Below are positions 16,896-26,095 of a DNA stretch of 64,000 nt, in pieces. The stretch is from Ectobacillus antri (GTDB lineage: Bacteria; Bacillota; Bacilli; Bacillales; Bacillaceae_G). The notes under the pieces are model-generated. The model was given only the letters and a program-made list of their open reading frames with translations, did not search any database and had not been told where the DNA came from. Each line of letters begins with the position of its first letter. Within the stretch, counting starts at the first letter, position 1. Location: positions 1 to 64,000 of the forward strand of contig NZ_RIAV01000004.1 of NCBI RefSeq assembly GCF_003852715.1, given 5' to 3'. The translations under genes were made by a program, and so were the position numbers.

Positions 16896-17072
16896 ATGAG
16901 AAAGGATCAAAAAATACATAAAAACGAATGGGTTGATACAAGTCCCACAACAACAATCAGCATTACAGGTGAGGTAGCACCTGGTGCACTGGGCGGTCTA
17001 TCATTTGAGGAGTTGACGGGCCAAGAACCATTAATTAAACATCCAGAAAGATGGGGAACTGAAGACAAATGA
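16896..17072 (+). CDS. Small conserved-looking protein, unknown
   Basis: A 58-residue protein. The ATG at 16896 has AGGAGTG 6 bp upstream; a GTG at 16887 lies inside that site. The N-terminal third is basic and hydrophilic. The middle is TISITGEVAPGALGGLSFEE, followed by a charged tail with HPERWG. There is no membrane segment. The GALGG stretch superficially recalls double-Gly leader peptides, but nothing else supports a peptide-processing role. Its stop overlaps the start of the next frame by ATGA. Confidence 0.55.
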   Translation: MRKDQKIHKNEWVDTSPTTTISITGEVAPGALGGLSFEELTGQEPLIKHPERWGTEDK

Positions 17073-17272
17073 AAAAATTTAATTCAACAGAACTTGCTCA
17101 AATTACAGAAGTACAAAATCAAATGTTGAAGAAAATTGAAATGCAGCTAGAGTAACAATTAGGAAAATTTCGAGATCATCTGGGTGTCATGATTGAAGCT
17201 TTTGCAAAACACATGCGCTTATCTAAAACAATAATGTGGGGACATGTTGCATTTTATATCCATACTATCTGT
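17069..17272 (+). pseudogene. Small gene interrupted by an in-frame TAA
   Basis: The frame starts in an ATGA overlap with the preceding gene and runs 28 codons (ending KKIEMQLE) to a TAA at 17153. The same frame then continues with convincing protein sequence (FRDHLGVMIEAFAKHMRLSK, then TIMWGHVAFYIH) until it enters a terminator hairpin. Either a 28-residue protein is made, or a larger gene was split by one substitution (CAA to TAA would do it). The LSKTIMWGH segment vaguely recalls the C-terminal part of FhuF-type ferric reductases; I am not sure of this. Confidence 0.45.
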
Positions 17273-17297
17273 AAAAGCATAGATAAACTATGCTTTT
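17273..17297 (+). terminator. Intrinsic terminator after the small gene pair
   Basis: Ten-bp perfect stem AAAAGCATAG / CTATGCTTTT, loop ATAAA, then TATTTTTTT. Confidence 0.9.
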
Positions 17298-17354
17298 TAT
17301 TTTTTTCTCTCTTGAATTATGTTAATATTTAGACAAAAGGACTGGAGGCTGCGG

Positions 17355-18107
17355 ATGACAAAAAGTATAAAACTTTCTTTAATGATCTGTTTTGTTTTGT
17401 TGGCAGGATTTTACCTGCAACGACAAGGTCTTTTTGTCTTTAAGACAACAGGTATACATGAAGGCGCAGAAATTGTTTGGGGGAATAAAACGAATCATAC
17501 ATTAGACTTTACTCTCCATAGTGATAAAAAAAAAGAACTTCGTGAACTAAGTAATCGCGCTCGTAATGAGATGTATGTTTTCATTGTTGATGAGACAGTT
17601 GAACATTATGAGCGAGTGAAACCAACGTATTATGGAAATGGACAATTCACTTTTTCTTATGAATTACCTAAAGCAGCTGCAGCCTTTGTTTATATGGAAA
17701 ATGACGAAAGTACTGAGAATATTGGATACAAAAAGTTAACGTCTTCTTCTGAAAAGAGGGAAAATATCTTACGTCCAGATCCTATATTGACTACGAAAAT
17801 AGGTTTATACGATGTATCGCTTATCTTTAATACGCTACAGTCTGAACAACCAGAGTTGCTTACGTTTCAATTCGCACAAAAGGGATTGCGGTTTACATCT
17901 ATAACTGGACAATTATCACGCATATGGGCCGTTAATGAAGAAACCGATGAATTCACTACTGCTGTGAGCTCTGAAAAAGAAACAATGGAGTTTTCTTTGC
18001 GGTTTCCGCGAGAAGGAACATACAAGATTTGGGGACAATTCTATATAAATGGGAAAGAATTCCGAAAATCTTTTGTAGTAAATGTTACAGAAAAAAGAAA
18101 AAAATAA
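17355..18107 (+). CDS. Membrane-anchored extracytoplasmic protein, unknown
   Basis: A 250-residue protein starting at ATG 17355 (CTGGAGG 6 bp upstream; the longer frame from 17319 lacks a site). One N-terminal membrane segment (about 6-24), then an extracytoplasmic part that looks like two beta-sandwich domains. The second (about 150-250, IGLYDVSLIF to YKIWGQFYINGKEFRKSF) resembles the Ig-like domains of YtkA-type and other exported proteins that end in a KxxGQF strand. The resemblance is weak. Gly/aromatic positions are conserved-looking, and no Cys ligands are seen in the second domain. It stands alone. Confidence 0.6.
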   Translation: MTKSIKLSLMICFVLLAGFYLQRQGLFVFKTTGIHEGAEIVWGNKTNHTLDFTLHSDKKKELRELSNRARNEMYVFIVDETVEHYERVKPTYYGNGQFTFSYELPKAAAAFVYMENDESTENIGYKKLTSSSEKRENILRPDPILTTKIGLYDVSLIFNTLQSEQPELLTFQFAQKGLRFTSITGQLSRIWAVNEETDEFTTAVSSEKETMEFSLRFPREGTYKIWGQFYINGKEFRKSFVVNVTEKRKK

Positions 18108-18186
18108 GTCTTTAACCGCAATACATATCATTTTTCTGCATGTTATGTTATTGAAAAGTGTATGATGGTAGAATAGGAGGGATTGC

Positions 18187-18555
18187 ATGCAAGTAAAAGA
18201 AATCGGTGGGTATGAACTGGTTAAAGCGCAGTCGAATACATCCGAAGATTTTTTTAATCGTTCATTTGTAACGTATGTACATAATGATAAAGAACGTACG
18301 TTTTTTGTTTTGTATCTACGTTATTTCGAAGAACAAATTTTACAGCAAGCAGACTTCTCACACATACTTGTTCTTATTAAACAGTACAATCTTAGATTAA
18401 AAGAAACATTTGCGCTTATTTGTTTATTGAAAACATCTATGTTAATAGAAAGAAAACGATTATATATCACTACGATTGATGAGTTTGTCTCTTATCTAAC
18501 AGAAGACTCTATAGATAAGGCCATTCGGATTACAGCGGATTTACAAAAAATATAG
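18187..18555 (+). CDS. Hypothetical protein
   Basis: A 122-residue soluble protein with AGGAGGG 6 bp before the ATG. The first 55 residues look like a mixed alpha/beta fold, and the rest is helical with many Leu/Ile. It is followed 21 bp later by ypuI on the same strand, so the two are probably co-transcribed. There are no membrane segments or recognisable motifs. Confidence 0.6.
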   Translation: MQVKEIGGYELVKAQSNTSEDFFNRSFVTYVHNDKERTFFVLYLRYFEEQILQQADFSHILVLIKQYNLRLKETFALICLLKTSMLIERKRLYITTIDEFVSYLTEDSIDKAIRITADLQKI

Positions 18556-18576
18556 AATAGTAAGGGAGAGTTAGTG

Positions 18577-19068
18577 ATGACAAATGTTATTGTCGAGAAT
18601 CAAACCAAACAGGTAGAATTGTACTTACGTGAAGTTATTGACATACTTACAGAGTATGCTAATAATCATACAATCGGGGCGATACACGACGAAGCACCTC
18701 AAGGAGATATTGTATATTATAAGGAGCTGCTTGCTACTGTGAGAAGATTGCTTGTCTATTGTGAGGAGGGCTCTGATGCTTGTAAAGTTGTCATTATGAG
18801 CGTTCCGTTCCGCAAGCAAGCGGCAGAACGTATTTTATATAAAATCTATCATCAAGTAATTGCAGAGTTTTTCTCTCCTAAAAATGATTGTTGGTTTGAA
18901 AATAGCCGCTCTGCATATACAGGAAAAAATGCGATTGCCTTTCCGAGGCAAGCACCACCTTCTATTCAATTGCTTTTAAAAAAATTGGAAGGGAAGTTTC
19001 AGCACTTGCGTGAGGAATTAGACTATTACGAAACAGATTATCAAACAAAGATTACACAGTCTAAATAA
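18577..19068 (+). CDS. ypuI: YpuI family protein (DUF3907)
   Basis: A 163-residue soluble, mostly helical protein that I recognise as the DUF3907 family of Bacillus (YpuI). In B. subtilis it also lies just upstream of the dacB-spm region. Features include a central CKVVIMSVPFRKQAAERI segment, a Cys/Trp motif (NDCWFENSRSAYTGKNAI) and a C-terminal coiled helix. Function is unknown. GTG (18574) and ATG (18577) are adjacent; I chose ATG with GGGAG upstream. Confidence 0.8.
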   Translation: MTNVIVENQTKQVELYLREVIDILTEYANNHTIGAIHDEAPQGDIVYYKELLATVRRLLVYCEEGSDACKVVIMSVPFRKQAAERILYKIYHQVIAEFFSPKNDCWFENSRSAYTGKNAIAFPRQAPPSIQLLLKKLEGKFQHLREELDYYETDYQTKITQSK

Positions 19069-19110
19069 TGTATGTTTTTGCATGAATTGATTATACACAC
19101 GTCTTCTTTT

Positions 19111-19142
19111 CAAAAACGGCTCATATAGATGGGCCGTTTTTG
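19111..19142 (+). terminator. Terminator after ypuI
   Basis: Fourteen-base arms CAAAAACGGCTCAT / ATGGGCCGTTTTTG with one wobble and a 4-nt loop. Confidence 0.85.
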
Positions 19143-19295
19143 TGTTTGTAAGTTTACTAAAAGAACTTTTAAGCGTAGCAGAATAATATTCCAATAATGT
19201 ATAATGTCGTATTTTGTCTAGACACCATATAGGGTTGGTGTTATCATTTTTTTATGTGAGCCAAAATATTTACTATTAGGAGGGGAGAGCGCACT

Positions 19296-22200
19296 TTGAT
19301 TTACACTTACAAAAGAATATGGAAAACGATGCTTGTATTGTGTTTGCTATTATCTACTCTTGTACCGTTTGTTTCCTATGAAACTGTGAAAGCAGAAACG
19401 CAAAGCGGTAGTAAAAGAGAAATGCGAGCAGCTTGGGTATCTACGGTGTGGAATTTAGATTGGCCTAAAACCAAAAATGATGCGCAAGCACAAAAAGTTG
19501 AGTTTATATCTTTGCTTAATCGTTTAAAAGCGACTGGAATGAACGCGGTAATTGTACAGGTTAGACCAATGGGCGATGCTTTGTATCCTACTAATCTTGC
19601 TCCATGGTCGCAGTTTCTAACAGGTGTGCAAGGGAAAGATCCAGGCTATAATCCGCTGGAATTCATGATTACAGAAGCTCACAAACGTAATATGGAGTTT
19701 CATGCGTGGTTTAATCCGTTTCGTGTTGCAACAGGCAGTACAAATATAAATAACTTGGCAGCCTCTAATCCAGCGCGCGTGCACCCGGAGTGGAAAGTAG
19801 ATTACAATAATGGTATGTATTACAACCCAGGTCTTCCAGAAGTGCGGGACTATATTAAAAACACAATTCTAGAAGTTGTAAAAAACTATGACGTTGATGC
19901 CATTCACCTCGATGATTATTTCTATCCTGATATTAAAAACGATGCAGACTTTAATGATGCGCAAACGTTTGAGAAGTATCCAAATGGGTTTACAAATATA
20001 GGGGATTGGCGCAGAAATAATATTAATCTATTTGTTAACGACCTTAGCAAGGGAATTAAAGCGACAAAGCCCTATGTGAAATTTGGTATTAGTCCAAATG
20101 GTATATGGAAAAACATTCCTAAGGGAGATGGCACATATACGACGGGCATGGAAAGTTACTATCGCGTATATGCAGATTCTTTGAAATGGGTAAAGCAAAA
20201 CTGGATTGATTATATTGCACCGCAAGTCTATTGGAAATTTGGCCATAAAGCAGCTCCGTATGAAGTAGTAACCAACTGGTGGAGTGAGCAAGTAAAGGGT
20301 ACGAATGTTCATCTTTATATTGGTCATGCAGATTACAAGCTTAATACCTATAATAGTTTGGAAGATTGGCGAACGTCACAAAACGAGATTTCAAATCAAA
20401 TTATGTTTAATCGCCAAAAGAACGTAGCCGGTAGTATGCACTTTAGATCTGAAACATTGCAACAAAATGTGCTTAGTATTGCAAGCAATTTACAGAATGG
20501 GGTGTATCAAAATCCTGCTATTATTCCAGCGATGACACATATAGACAAAACACCACCTAGTCAGCCTCAAGGTATATCTGTTTCGCGGAGTGCGCAAGGT
20601 GTAACTATTAGCTGGAAGGCAACAAGCGGGGCAAACGCTTATGCTATCTACCGCTTTAAACGCGGAGAAGCGCATGATTTAGAAGATGCAACGAAGTTGA
20701 TTGCAACAATTCATAGCAGTCAGAGTTTGTCATTTCTTGATAAAAATGCATCTCCTAAGGAAGAGTATGAGTACGCGGTTACAGCTTTAGATCGCCTTCA
20801 AAATGAAAGTGCACCAGCGTTTGCTAAAACATTATCTCCATTTCAAATGTGGGTGGACCAGCCTTCTGTGAATGCAAGTATAAAAGGCACAGCGAATGTA
20901 AGCGGCTGGGCACTTGCAGAAAGTGGTATTTCTAAGGTTGAGTTGCTCATGGACGGACAAGTAATTGGACAAGCAAACTATGGTGTGTTGCGTACCGATG
21001 TATATAATGTCTACCCACAGTACAACAATCAAAATAGTGGTTTTACGTATAAGTTGAATACGCTCTTGTACAAGACCGGGGCTCATCAATTAGGCGTTCG
21101 TATTACAGATTCCAATGGTTTGCAGCATACGCAGCAGGTACCTGTGCAAGTGCTGCGAAATTTACCACTTCGCTATAGTCTTGATAGTCTTTGGGACGGT
21201 ATCAAAATTAACGGCAATCAAAATATCAGTGGCTGGGCTTTGGCAGAAGATGGTATTGCTGAGGTACAAGTGTTAGTGGATGGTGTACAACAAGGAAATG
21301 CGACGCTAGAAGTATCTAGACCAGATGTTTACGCTGTCTATCCGCAGTATAAAAATCAAAACAGTGGCTATCGTTATTCCCTTGACACAAGAACTTTAAC
21401 ACAAGGATTGCATACTGTTTCATTGCTTATTAAAACAAAGGGCGGAGATGTGCAAACTGTTCAAAGTCGTGTCGAAGTTGTGCGAGCACTTCCAATGCGT
21501 TCTAGTGTAGACTCTATTCGGTATAATCAAGATATTGCAGCTACACAAAGAATTAGCGGCTGGGCTTTAGCGGAAGATGGCATTGAAAAAGTAGAAATCT
21601 TAGTGGATGGAAAATTGCAAGGGATTGCTAAGTATGGTATTTCAAGACCTGATGTGTACAATGTCTATCCGAAGTATAATAACAAAAACAGCGGCTATGA
21701 GTATTTGTTGAATACTGGTGCTTTGTCGGCGGGGAAACATACGGTAACGGTTAGAAGTATTTCTAAAGCTGGAGACGTACAAGCTACAGATACAGTTGTA
21801 AATGTCGTCAAATTGCCAATGCGAATGTATTTAGATCAACCAGCTCCAAACAAAGCTGTAGGTAAGATGCAAACTGTAAGCGGCTGGGCATTATCTGAAA
21901 ATGGTGTTGCTAAAGTAGAAGTATTAGTAGATGGCATGTTAAAAGGTACAGCGCAATACGGCATTTCAAGATCTGATGTAGCGAAGGTGTTTCCTTTATA
22001 CAACACAAGTAACAGTGGTTTTACCTATACGTTAGATACAGCAGGACTAACAAAGGGAACACATACGGTAACCATACGTGTAACCGATCAAAAAGGCATC
22101 CAAACATCTACATCATCACCGTTTCTTGTGAGTCCATTACATGGTAAAACGATTGTGTTGGATCCGGGACATGGTGGTATAGATTCTGGTGCTGTTTATG

Positions 22201-22700
22201 GCACGTATTATGAAAAAGATATTGTGTTGAACGTAGCACTTAGATTGCGAGCGCTACTACAATCACACGGTGCAACGGTTGCAATGACAAGAAGTACGGA
22301 TACGCAACTAAATCTGGATAAACCAACAGATTTAAAAATGCGTGCAGAAGTAGCTAACAATCTTTCTGCTGATGCTTTTGTCAGCATCCATGTTAATTCC
22401 TCTGTAGACACGAATGTTTCAGGTATTGAAACATATTATCACCCTACAGCGGGGATGGTACATGAAAGTAACTTGTTAGCTAACTCTATTCAAAGCGCAC
22501 TAATTTCAAGTACAAATGCAAGAAACAGATATGTTAAAACGGCTGATTTTAGTGTCCTTCGTAACAACGAAAGACCTGCTGTTTTAACTGAGTTGGGCTT
22601 TATCTCCAACCCGTTGGAAAGAGCGCTTCTCATTTCACCGAAGTATCAACAAACACAAGCGCAAGCTTTATTTAACGGGTTGTATAACTACGTGGATTAA
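19296..22700 (+). CDS. Secreted multimodular hydrolase: GHL10/DUF187, FnIII, four Ig-like repeats, Amidase_3
   Basis: A 1134-residue exported protein with a TTG start about 10 bp after AGGAGGGG. Order: signal peptide (about 1-34, cut near VKAET); GHL10/DUF187 glycoside-hydrolase-like domain (about 40-400, with HAWFNPFR and AIHLDDYFYPD as in YngK); fibronectin type III-like domain (about 420-510); four about 105-residue repeats (about 517, 622, 731, 838), each with SGWALAE.GI..VEVLVDG and a DVY.VYPQYNN motif; and an N-acetylmuramoyl-L-alanine amidase domain (about 947-1134). The amidase carries zinc ligands in DPGHGG, YEKD and SIHVN and the catalytic Glu in TELGF. It probably cleaves peptidoglycan at two bond types. 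It is a monocistronic unit. Confidence 0.88.
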   Translation: MIYTYKRIWKTMLVLCLLLSTLVPFVSYETVKAETQSGSKREMRAAWVSTVWNLDWPKTKNDAQAQKVEFISLLNRLKATGMNAVIVQVRPMGDALYPTNLAPWSQFLTGVQGKDPGYNPLEFMITEAHKRNMEFHAWFNPFRVATGSTNINNLAASNPARVHPEWKVDYNNGMYYNPGLPEVRDYIKNTILEVVKNYDVDAIHLDDYFYPDIKNDADFNDAQTFEKYPNGFTNIGDWRRNNINLFVNDLSKGIKATKPYVKFGISPNGIWKNIPKGDGTYTTGMESYYRVYADSLKWVKQNWIDYIAPQVYWKFGHKAAPYEVVTNWWSEQVKGTNVHLYIGHADYKLNTYNSLEDWRTSQNEISNQIMFNRQKNVAGSMHFRSETLQQNVLSIASNLQNGVYQNPAIIPAMTHIDKTPPSQPQGISVSRSAQGVTISWKATSGANAYAIYRFKRGEAHDLEDATKLIATIHSSQSLSFLDKNASPKEEYEYAVTALDRLQNESAPAFAKTLSPFQMWVDQPSVNASIKGTANVSGWALAESGISKVELLMDGQVIGQANYGVLRTDVYNVYPQYNNQNSGFTYKLNTLLYKTGAHQLGVRITDSNGLQHTQQVPVQVLRNLPLRYSLDSLWDGIKINGNQNISGWALAEDGIAEVQVLVDGVQQGNATLEVSRPDVYAVYPQYKNQNSGYRYSLDTRTLTQGLHTVSLLIKTKGGDVQTVQSRVEVVRALPMRSSVDSIRYNQDIAATQRISGWALAEDGIEKVEILVDGKLQGIAKYGISRPDVYNVYPKYNNKNSGYEYLLNTGALSAGKHTVTVRSISKAGDVQATDTVVNVVKLPMRMYLDQPAPNKAVGKMQTVSGWALSENGVAKVEVLVDGMLKGTAQYGISRSDVAKVFPLYNTSNSGFTYTLDTAGLTKGTHTVTIRVTDQKGIQTSTSSPFLVSPLHGKTIVLDPGHGGIDSGAVYGTYYEKDIVLNVALRLRALLQSHGATVAMTRSTDTQLNLDKPTDLKMRAEVANNLSADAFVSIHVNSSVDTNVSGIETYYHPTAGMVHESNLLANSIQSALISSTNARNRYVKTADFSVLRNNERPAVLTELGFISNPLERALLISPKYQQTQAQALFNGLYNYVD

Positions 22701-22732
22701 AAAGACGCGAGACTAAGTGCTCGCGTCTTTTT
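22699..22732 (+). terminator. Terminator after the large hydrolase gene
   Basis: Thirteen-bp perfect stem AAAAAGACGCGAG / CTCGCGTCTTTTT with an 8-nt loop, overlapping the stop codon. Confidence 0.92.
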
Positions 22733-22840
22733 ACATACACAGCAAATATAAAACAGATGCTTATCTTCTCAGAATTGAATGTAAAAAGGTTATAGTGATT
22801 TGCTCGGATGAATACATTTAATACAGTAGGGAGGTGCCTA

Positions 22841-23758
22841 ATGAACCAGCAGGAGGTATTTAATCATTATTTTGATGAAGTGGAACATTGGTGCGAAAGC
22901 GTATTACATGTATTAGATAGTAGAGCAATTGAAATATATGATGTGCACATGCTTGAATACAGGATTCAGGTGCTCCTTGATCGAATTAAAGCCAACGAGT
23001 TTGATTATAATGTGGAGTTTGTTTATCAAATTAGCGACGATGTGGATAATATTCAAGGACATTTACAAGAAGTGTTTGTTTCAGGACATTATGACGAGTA
23101 TGCGATGTATGAGAGGAATCAAGATACGCGGAGTGTTCCAATAGGAGGACATACACTGCCGCCTCTTCCGTATGCCTATAATGCATTAGAGCCGTATATT
23201 GCAAAGGAAATTATGAGACTACATCATGATAAACACCATCGCAGCTATGTCGATGGCTTGAATAAGGCTGAAAAAATGATGCAAATGGCCAGGGAAACTA
23301 ATAATTTTGAACTCATAAAGCATTGGGAGCGAGAAGCGGCATTTCACGGATCGGGTCATTATTTACACACGACATTTTGGGAAAATATGAAGCGAGGCGG
23401 CGGAGGACGACCTGGCGGAAAGTTACTACGTCAAATTGAATCGGATTTTGGTAACTTTGACAAATTTAAAAAACATTTTACAGAAGCAGCAAACAAGGTG
23501 GAGGGCTCAGGTTGGGCTATTCTTGTATGGGCGCCGAGATCTGGTAGGCTAGAGATTCTACAAAGTACCTTACATCAGTTGTTTACACAATGGGATACAA
23601 TTCCGCTGTTGGTGCTAGATGTATGGGAACATGCGTATTACTTACAGTACCAAAATAGAAAAGAAGAATATGTAAACAGTTGGTGGAACGTTGTGAATTG
23701 GGGCAACGTGGAGGAGCGTTTTGAGAAAGCAAGAAAAATAGAATGGGAAGCATACTAG
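22841..23758 (+). CDS. sodF: Fe/Mn superoxide dismutase family protein with N-terminal extension
   Basis: A 305-residue protein. The ATG at 22841 follows GGGAGGTG; the longer frame from 22808 has no site. Residues about 1-105 form a helical extension absent from ordinary SodA. Residues about 106-305 are the Fe/Mn-SOD fold with metal ligands in HHDKHH, in YLHTTFW and in DVWEHAYY, so all four ligands are present. The arrangement matches SodF of B. subtilis. It would dismutate superoxide, though natural activity of this extended type is less well established. It is transcribed alone with a small terminator. Confidence 0.85.
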   Translation: MNQQEVFNHYFDEVEHWCESVLHVLDSRAIEIYDVHMLEYRIQVLLDRIKANEFDYNVEFVYQISDDVDNIQGHLQEVFVSGHYDEYAMYERNQDTRSVPIGGHTLPPLPYAYNALEPYIAKEIMRLHHDKHHRSYVDGLNKAEKMMQMARETNNFELIKHWEREAAFHGSGHYLHTTFWENMKRGGGGRPGGKLLRQIESDFGNFDKFKKHFTEAANKVEGSGWAILVWAPRSGRLEILQSTLHQLFTQWDTIPLLVLDVWEHAYYLQYQNRKEEYVNSWWNVVNWGNVEERFEKARKIEWEAY

Positions 23759-23773
23759 ACGCGTCATGCGTCT
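23757..23773 (+). terminator. Short terminator after sodF
   Basis: AGACGC / GCGTCT stem, 5-nt loop and TTTTT tail. Confidence 0.65.
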
Positions 23774-23778
23774 TTTTT

Positions 23779-23807
23779 ATCATATTTAAGTAGGTCAAGC
23801 ATACACT
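23779..23807 (+). promoter_or_regulatory. Sigma-E-type promoter of dacB-spmA-spmB
   Basis: -35 ATCATATT (23779-23786), a 13-bp spacer, and -10 CATACACT (23800-23807), close to the sigma-E consensus GTCATATT / CATACANT. It lies 36 bp upstream of the dacB start codon. In B. subtilis dacB is transcribed by sigma-E in the mother cell, so function and sequence agree. Confidence 0.7.
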
Positions 23808-23843
23808 TGTACAAAAAATGCGTAAATAAAGGAAGTGAAACAC

Positions 23844-24959
23844 ATGCGGATTGCTTTAAAGTTTACTTTAATTTTTTATATTGTGCTATGTCTCCCTGTA
23901 CATACATATGCTGCGTTTGGTGATGTGAGCGCCCGCAACGCGGTCTTAATTGAACAAACTTCAGGTCGTGTATTGTATGAAAAAATGGCACATCAATCTG
24001 AAAAGATTGCCAGCATCACGAAAATTATGACAGCATTGTTAGCAACAGAATCAGGGAAAATGAAGGAGAAGGTAACAATTAGTAGTAACGCTGTTCGTGT
24101 AGAAGGGTCATCTATTTATTTGAAGCCTGGAGATAAGGTAGTTCTTGAAGACCTGGTATATGGTCTTATGCTGCGATCAGGCAATGACGCGGCGCATGCG
24201 ATTGCTGAGTATGTTGGAGGAAGTGTGGAAGGATTTGTCTATATGATGAATGAAAAAGCAAACGAGATTGGTATGAAACACACACATTTTTCAAACCCTA
24301 GCGGTTTGGACGGAGACGGTACGCATTATTCTTCTGCTTATGATATGGCTATGCTCACGCGTTATGCGATGAACAATACAGCATTCAAGAAGATATTTGG
24401 CACCAAAAGCTATCAATCAGAGTCCTGGGATTATCCATGGAAAAATAAACATAAGTTACTAACCTTTATGTATGAGAGCACTACAGGGGGGAAAACCGGA
24501 TTTACAAAAAAAGCAGGCCGTACACTTGTCACAACAGCTTCTAAAAATGGGTTAGATTTAATTGTTGTTACATTGCAAGCCTCAAGTGATTGGGATGACC
24601 ATATGTATTTATTTGAACAGGGCTTTAAACAGTACAAGCTAACAGACATATTGGTCAAAGGGGGGCTACGTGTGGAGGACGGAGCATATCAAAATCATCT
24701 TTATATTAAAAATCCTTTGTCCTATCCGCTTGCTAAGGGAGAAGATCGGCTCGTTCAAGTAGATGTGGAACTCGTGAAACAAGCAAAGCCAAAGGATGGT
24801 GAGGTTGTTGGAAAAGCGATATTAAGATTTGATGGTAAAGTGGTTGGACAGCGCAATGTTTTTTACAGCAAGAAGAAACAGCTTCAAACAACGGGCGTAC
24901 TGTGGAGTGATTTTAAAGAAGTGTTTTCATCGATGTTAGGTGTCAAATACGATGGTTAA
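23844..24959 (+). CDS. dacB: Sporulation D-alanyl-D-alanine carboxypeptidase (PBP5*)
   Basis: A 371-residue class C low-molecular-weight penicillin-binding protein. Signal peptide ends near residue 24 (THTYAA-like cut). Active-site motifs: SITK with Ser57, SGN at 112-114, KTG at 217-219. The C-terminal half is the beta-rich PBP5 tail, and a terminal amphipathic stretch probably binds the membrane. It trims cortex peptides and so lowers cross-linking of spore peptidoglycan. The ATG at 23844 follows AAAGGAAGTG. It overlaps spmA by 8 bp. Confidence 0.92.
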   Translation: MRIALKFTLIFYIVLCLPVHTYAAFGDVSARNAVLIEQTSGRVLYEKMAHQSEKIASITKIMTALLATESGKMKEKVTISSNAVRVEGSSIYLKPGDKVVLEDLVYGLMLRSGNDAAHAIAEYVGGSVEGFVYMMNEKANEIGMKHTHFSNPSGLDGDGTHYSSAYDMAMLTRYAMNNTAFKKIFGTKSYQSESWDYPWKNKHKLLTFMYESTTGGKTGFTKKAGRTLVTTASKNGLDLIVVTLQASSDWDDHMYLFEQGFKQYKLTDILVKGGLRVEDGAYQNHLYIKNPLSYPLAKGEDRLVQVDVELVKQAKPKDGEVVGKAILRFDGKVVGQRNVFYSKKKQLQTTGVLWSDFKEVFSSMLGVKYDG

Positions 24960-25551
24960 TTTAGTGTGGGTTGCAATGACCGTTATCGGTGTTGTATATG
25001 CGATGATAAATGGAACGATGGAAGCTGTGAATAAAGCAGTGTTTGAAGGAGCAAAAAGTGGAGTCACTATTTGTATCGGTTTGGTCAGTGTATTAATTTT
25101 CTGGCTAGGGCTCATGAAGATTGCTGAAGAAGCTGGTCTTTTAAAAAAGCTTGTCACTATTTTTATGCCACTTGTCAAAAAGCTGTTTCCGGATGTTCCG
25201 AAAGATCATCCTGCAATGGGGTTTATCTTGTCAAATATGATGGCAAACTTGTTTGGTCTTGGCAATGCCGCTACACCGCTTGGTATTAAAGCGATGGAGA
25301 GGTTAAAAGAGTTGAACGGTGGACAGGATGAAGCAAGCCGCTCCATGATTACATTTCTGGCATTAAATACATCGGCCATCACATTGATTCCAGCAACTGT
25401 GATCTCCATTCGTATGACATATAACTCTGCAAATCCAACAGATATTGTTGGGGTTACATTTATCGCACAGTTACTGTCAATGATGGGAGCTATTTGGATT
25501 GATCGTTACTTTTATAACAAACGAATGAAAAGTGGGAGGGGGAAAAAATGA
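24952..25551 (+). CDS. spmA: Spore maturation protein A
   Basis: A 199-residue membrane protein of the nucleoside-recognition/Gate domain family. I start it at ATG 24952 (MVNLVWVAMT), the position used by SpmA of B. subtilis; its start lies inside the end of dacB. Motifs include FWLGLMKIAE, MGFILSNMMANLFGLGNAATPLGIKAM and the ITFLALNTSAITLIP segment. SpmA works with SpmB in dehydrating the spore core and is co-transcribed with dacB. Confidence 0.92.
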   Translation: MVNLVWVAMTVIGVVYAMINGTMEAVNKAVFEGAKSGVTICIGLVSVLIFWLGLMKIAEEAGLLKKLVTIFMPLVKKLFPDVPKDHPAMGFILSNMMANLFGLGNAATPLGIKAMERLKELNGGQDEASRSMITFLALNTSAITLIPATVISIRMTYNSANPTDIVGVTFIAQLLSMMGAIWIDRYFYNKRMKSGRGKK

Positions 25552-26078
25552 GTATCGTAAACACCATTTCGCTTTGGCTTATACCGTGTATGATTGCATT
25601 TATTCTGTTATACGGTACGTGGAAGCGTGTTCCCACTTACGAAACGTTTGTGGAAGGAGGTAAAGAAGGCATTCAAATCGCGGTTTCTATTTTGCCATTT
25701 ATGGTAGGAATGCTTGTATCTATCGCTATTTTTCGTGCCTCCGGAGCATTGGATGCATTTGTAGGTTTGATGAAGCCAGTGCTTGATGCTATCGGTGTAC
25801 CTGCAGAAATTGTTCCTTTGGCACTGATTCGTCCCATTTCAGGATCAGCGGGTCTTAGCATCACAACCGATTTGATCGCAACATACGGTGCTGATTCGTT
25901 TATCGGGAAGCTGGCAGCTGTAATGCAAGGAAGTACAGATACAACCTTTTATGTATTGACCGTCTATTTTGGTGCAGTAGGTATCCGGAAAATGGGCGAT
26001 GCGCTTAAGGTTGGGCTGTTTGCAGACTTTATTGGTATTGTTTGTTCAATTGTATTTGTGACTCTTATGTTCAGGTAA
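25548..26078 (+). CDS. spmB: Spore maturation protein B
   Basis: A 176-residue membrane protein, partner of SpmA, with the same Gate-domain fold. It contains EGGKEGIQIAVSILPFMVGM, the RPISGSAGLSITTDLI motif and QGSTDTTFYVLTVYFGAVGI. The start overlaps the spmA stop (ATGA). It is the last gene of the dacB-spmA-spmB operon and is needed for normal spore heat resistance in B. subtilis. Confidence 0.92.
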   Translation: MSIVNTISLWLIPCMIAFILLYGTWKRVPTYETFVEGGKEGIQIAVSILPFMVGMLVSIAIFRASGALDAFVGLMKPVLDAIGVPAEIVPLALIRPISGSAGLSITTDLIATYGADSFIGKLAAVMQGSTDTTFYVLTVYFGAVGIRKMGDALKVGLFADFIGIVCSIVFVTLMFR

Positions 26079-26095
26079 CCATCTATACGATGGTT
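26077..26095 (+). terminator. Terminator of the dacB-spmAB operon
   Basis: AACCATC / GATGGTT stem, TATAC loop, then a T-rich stretch; overlaps the spmB stop codon. Confidence 0.7.
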
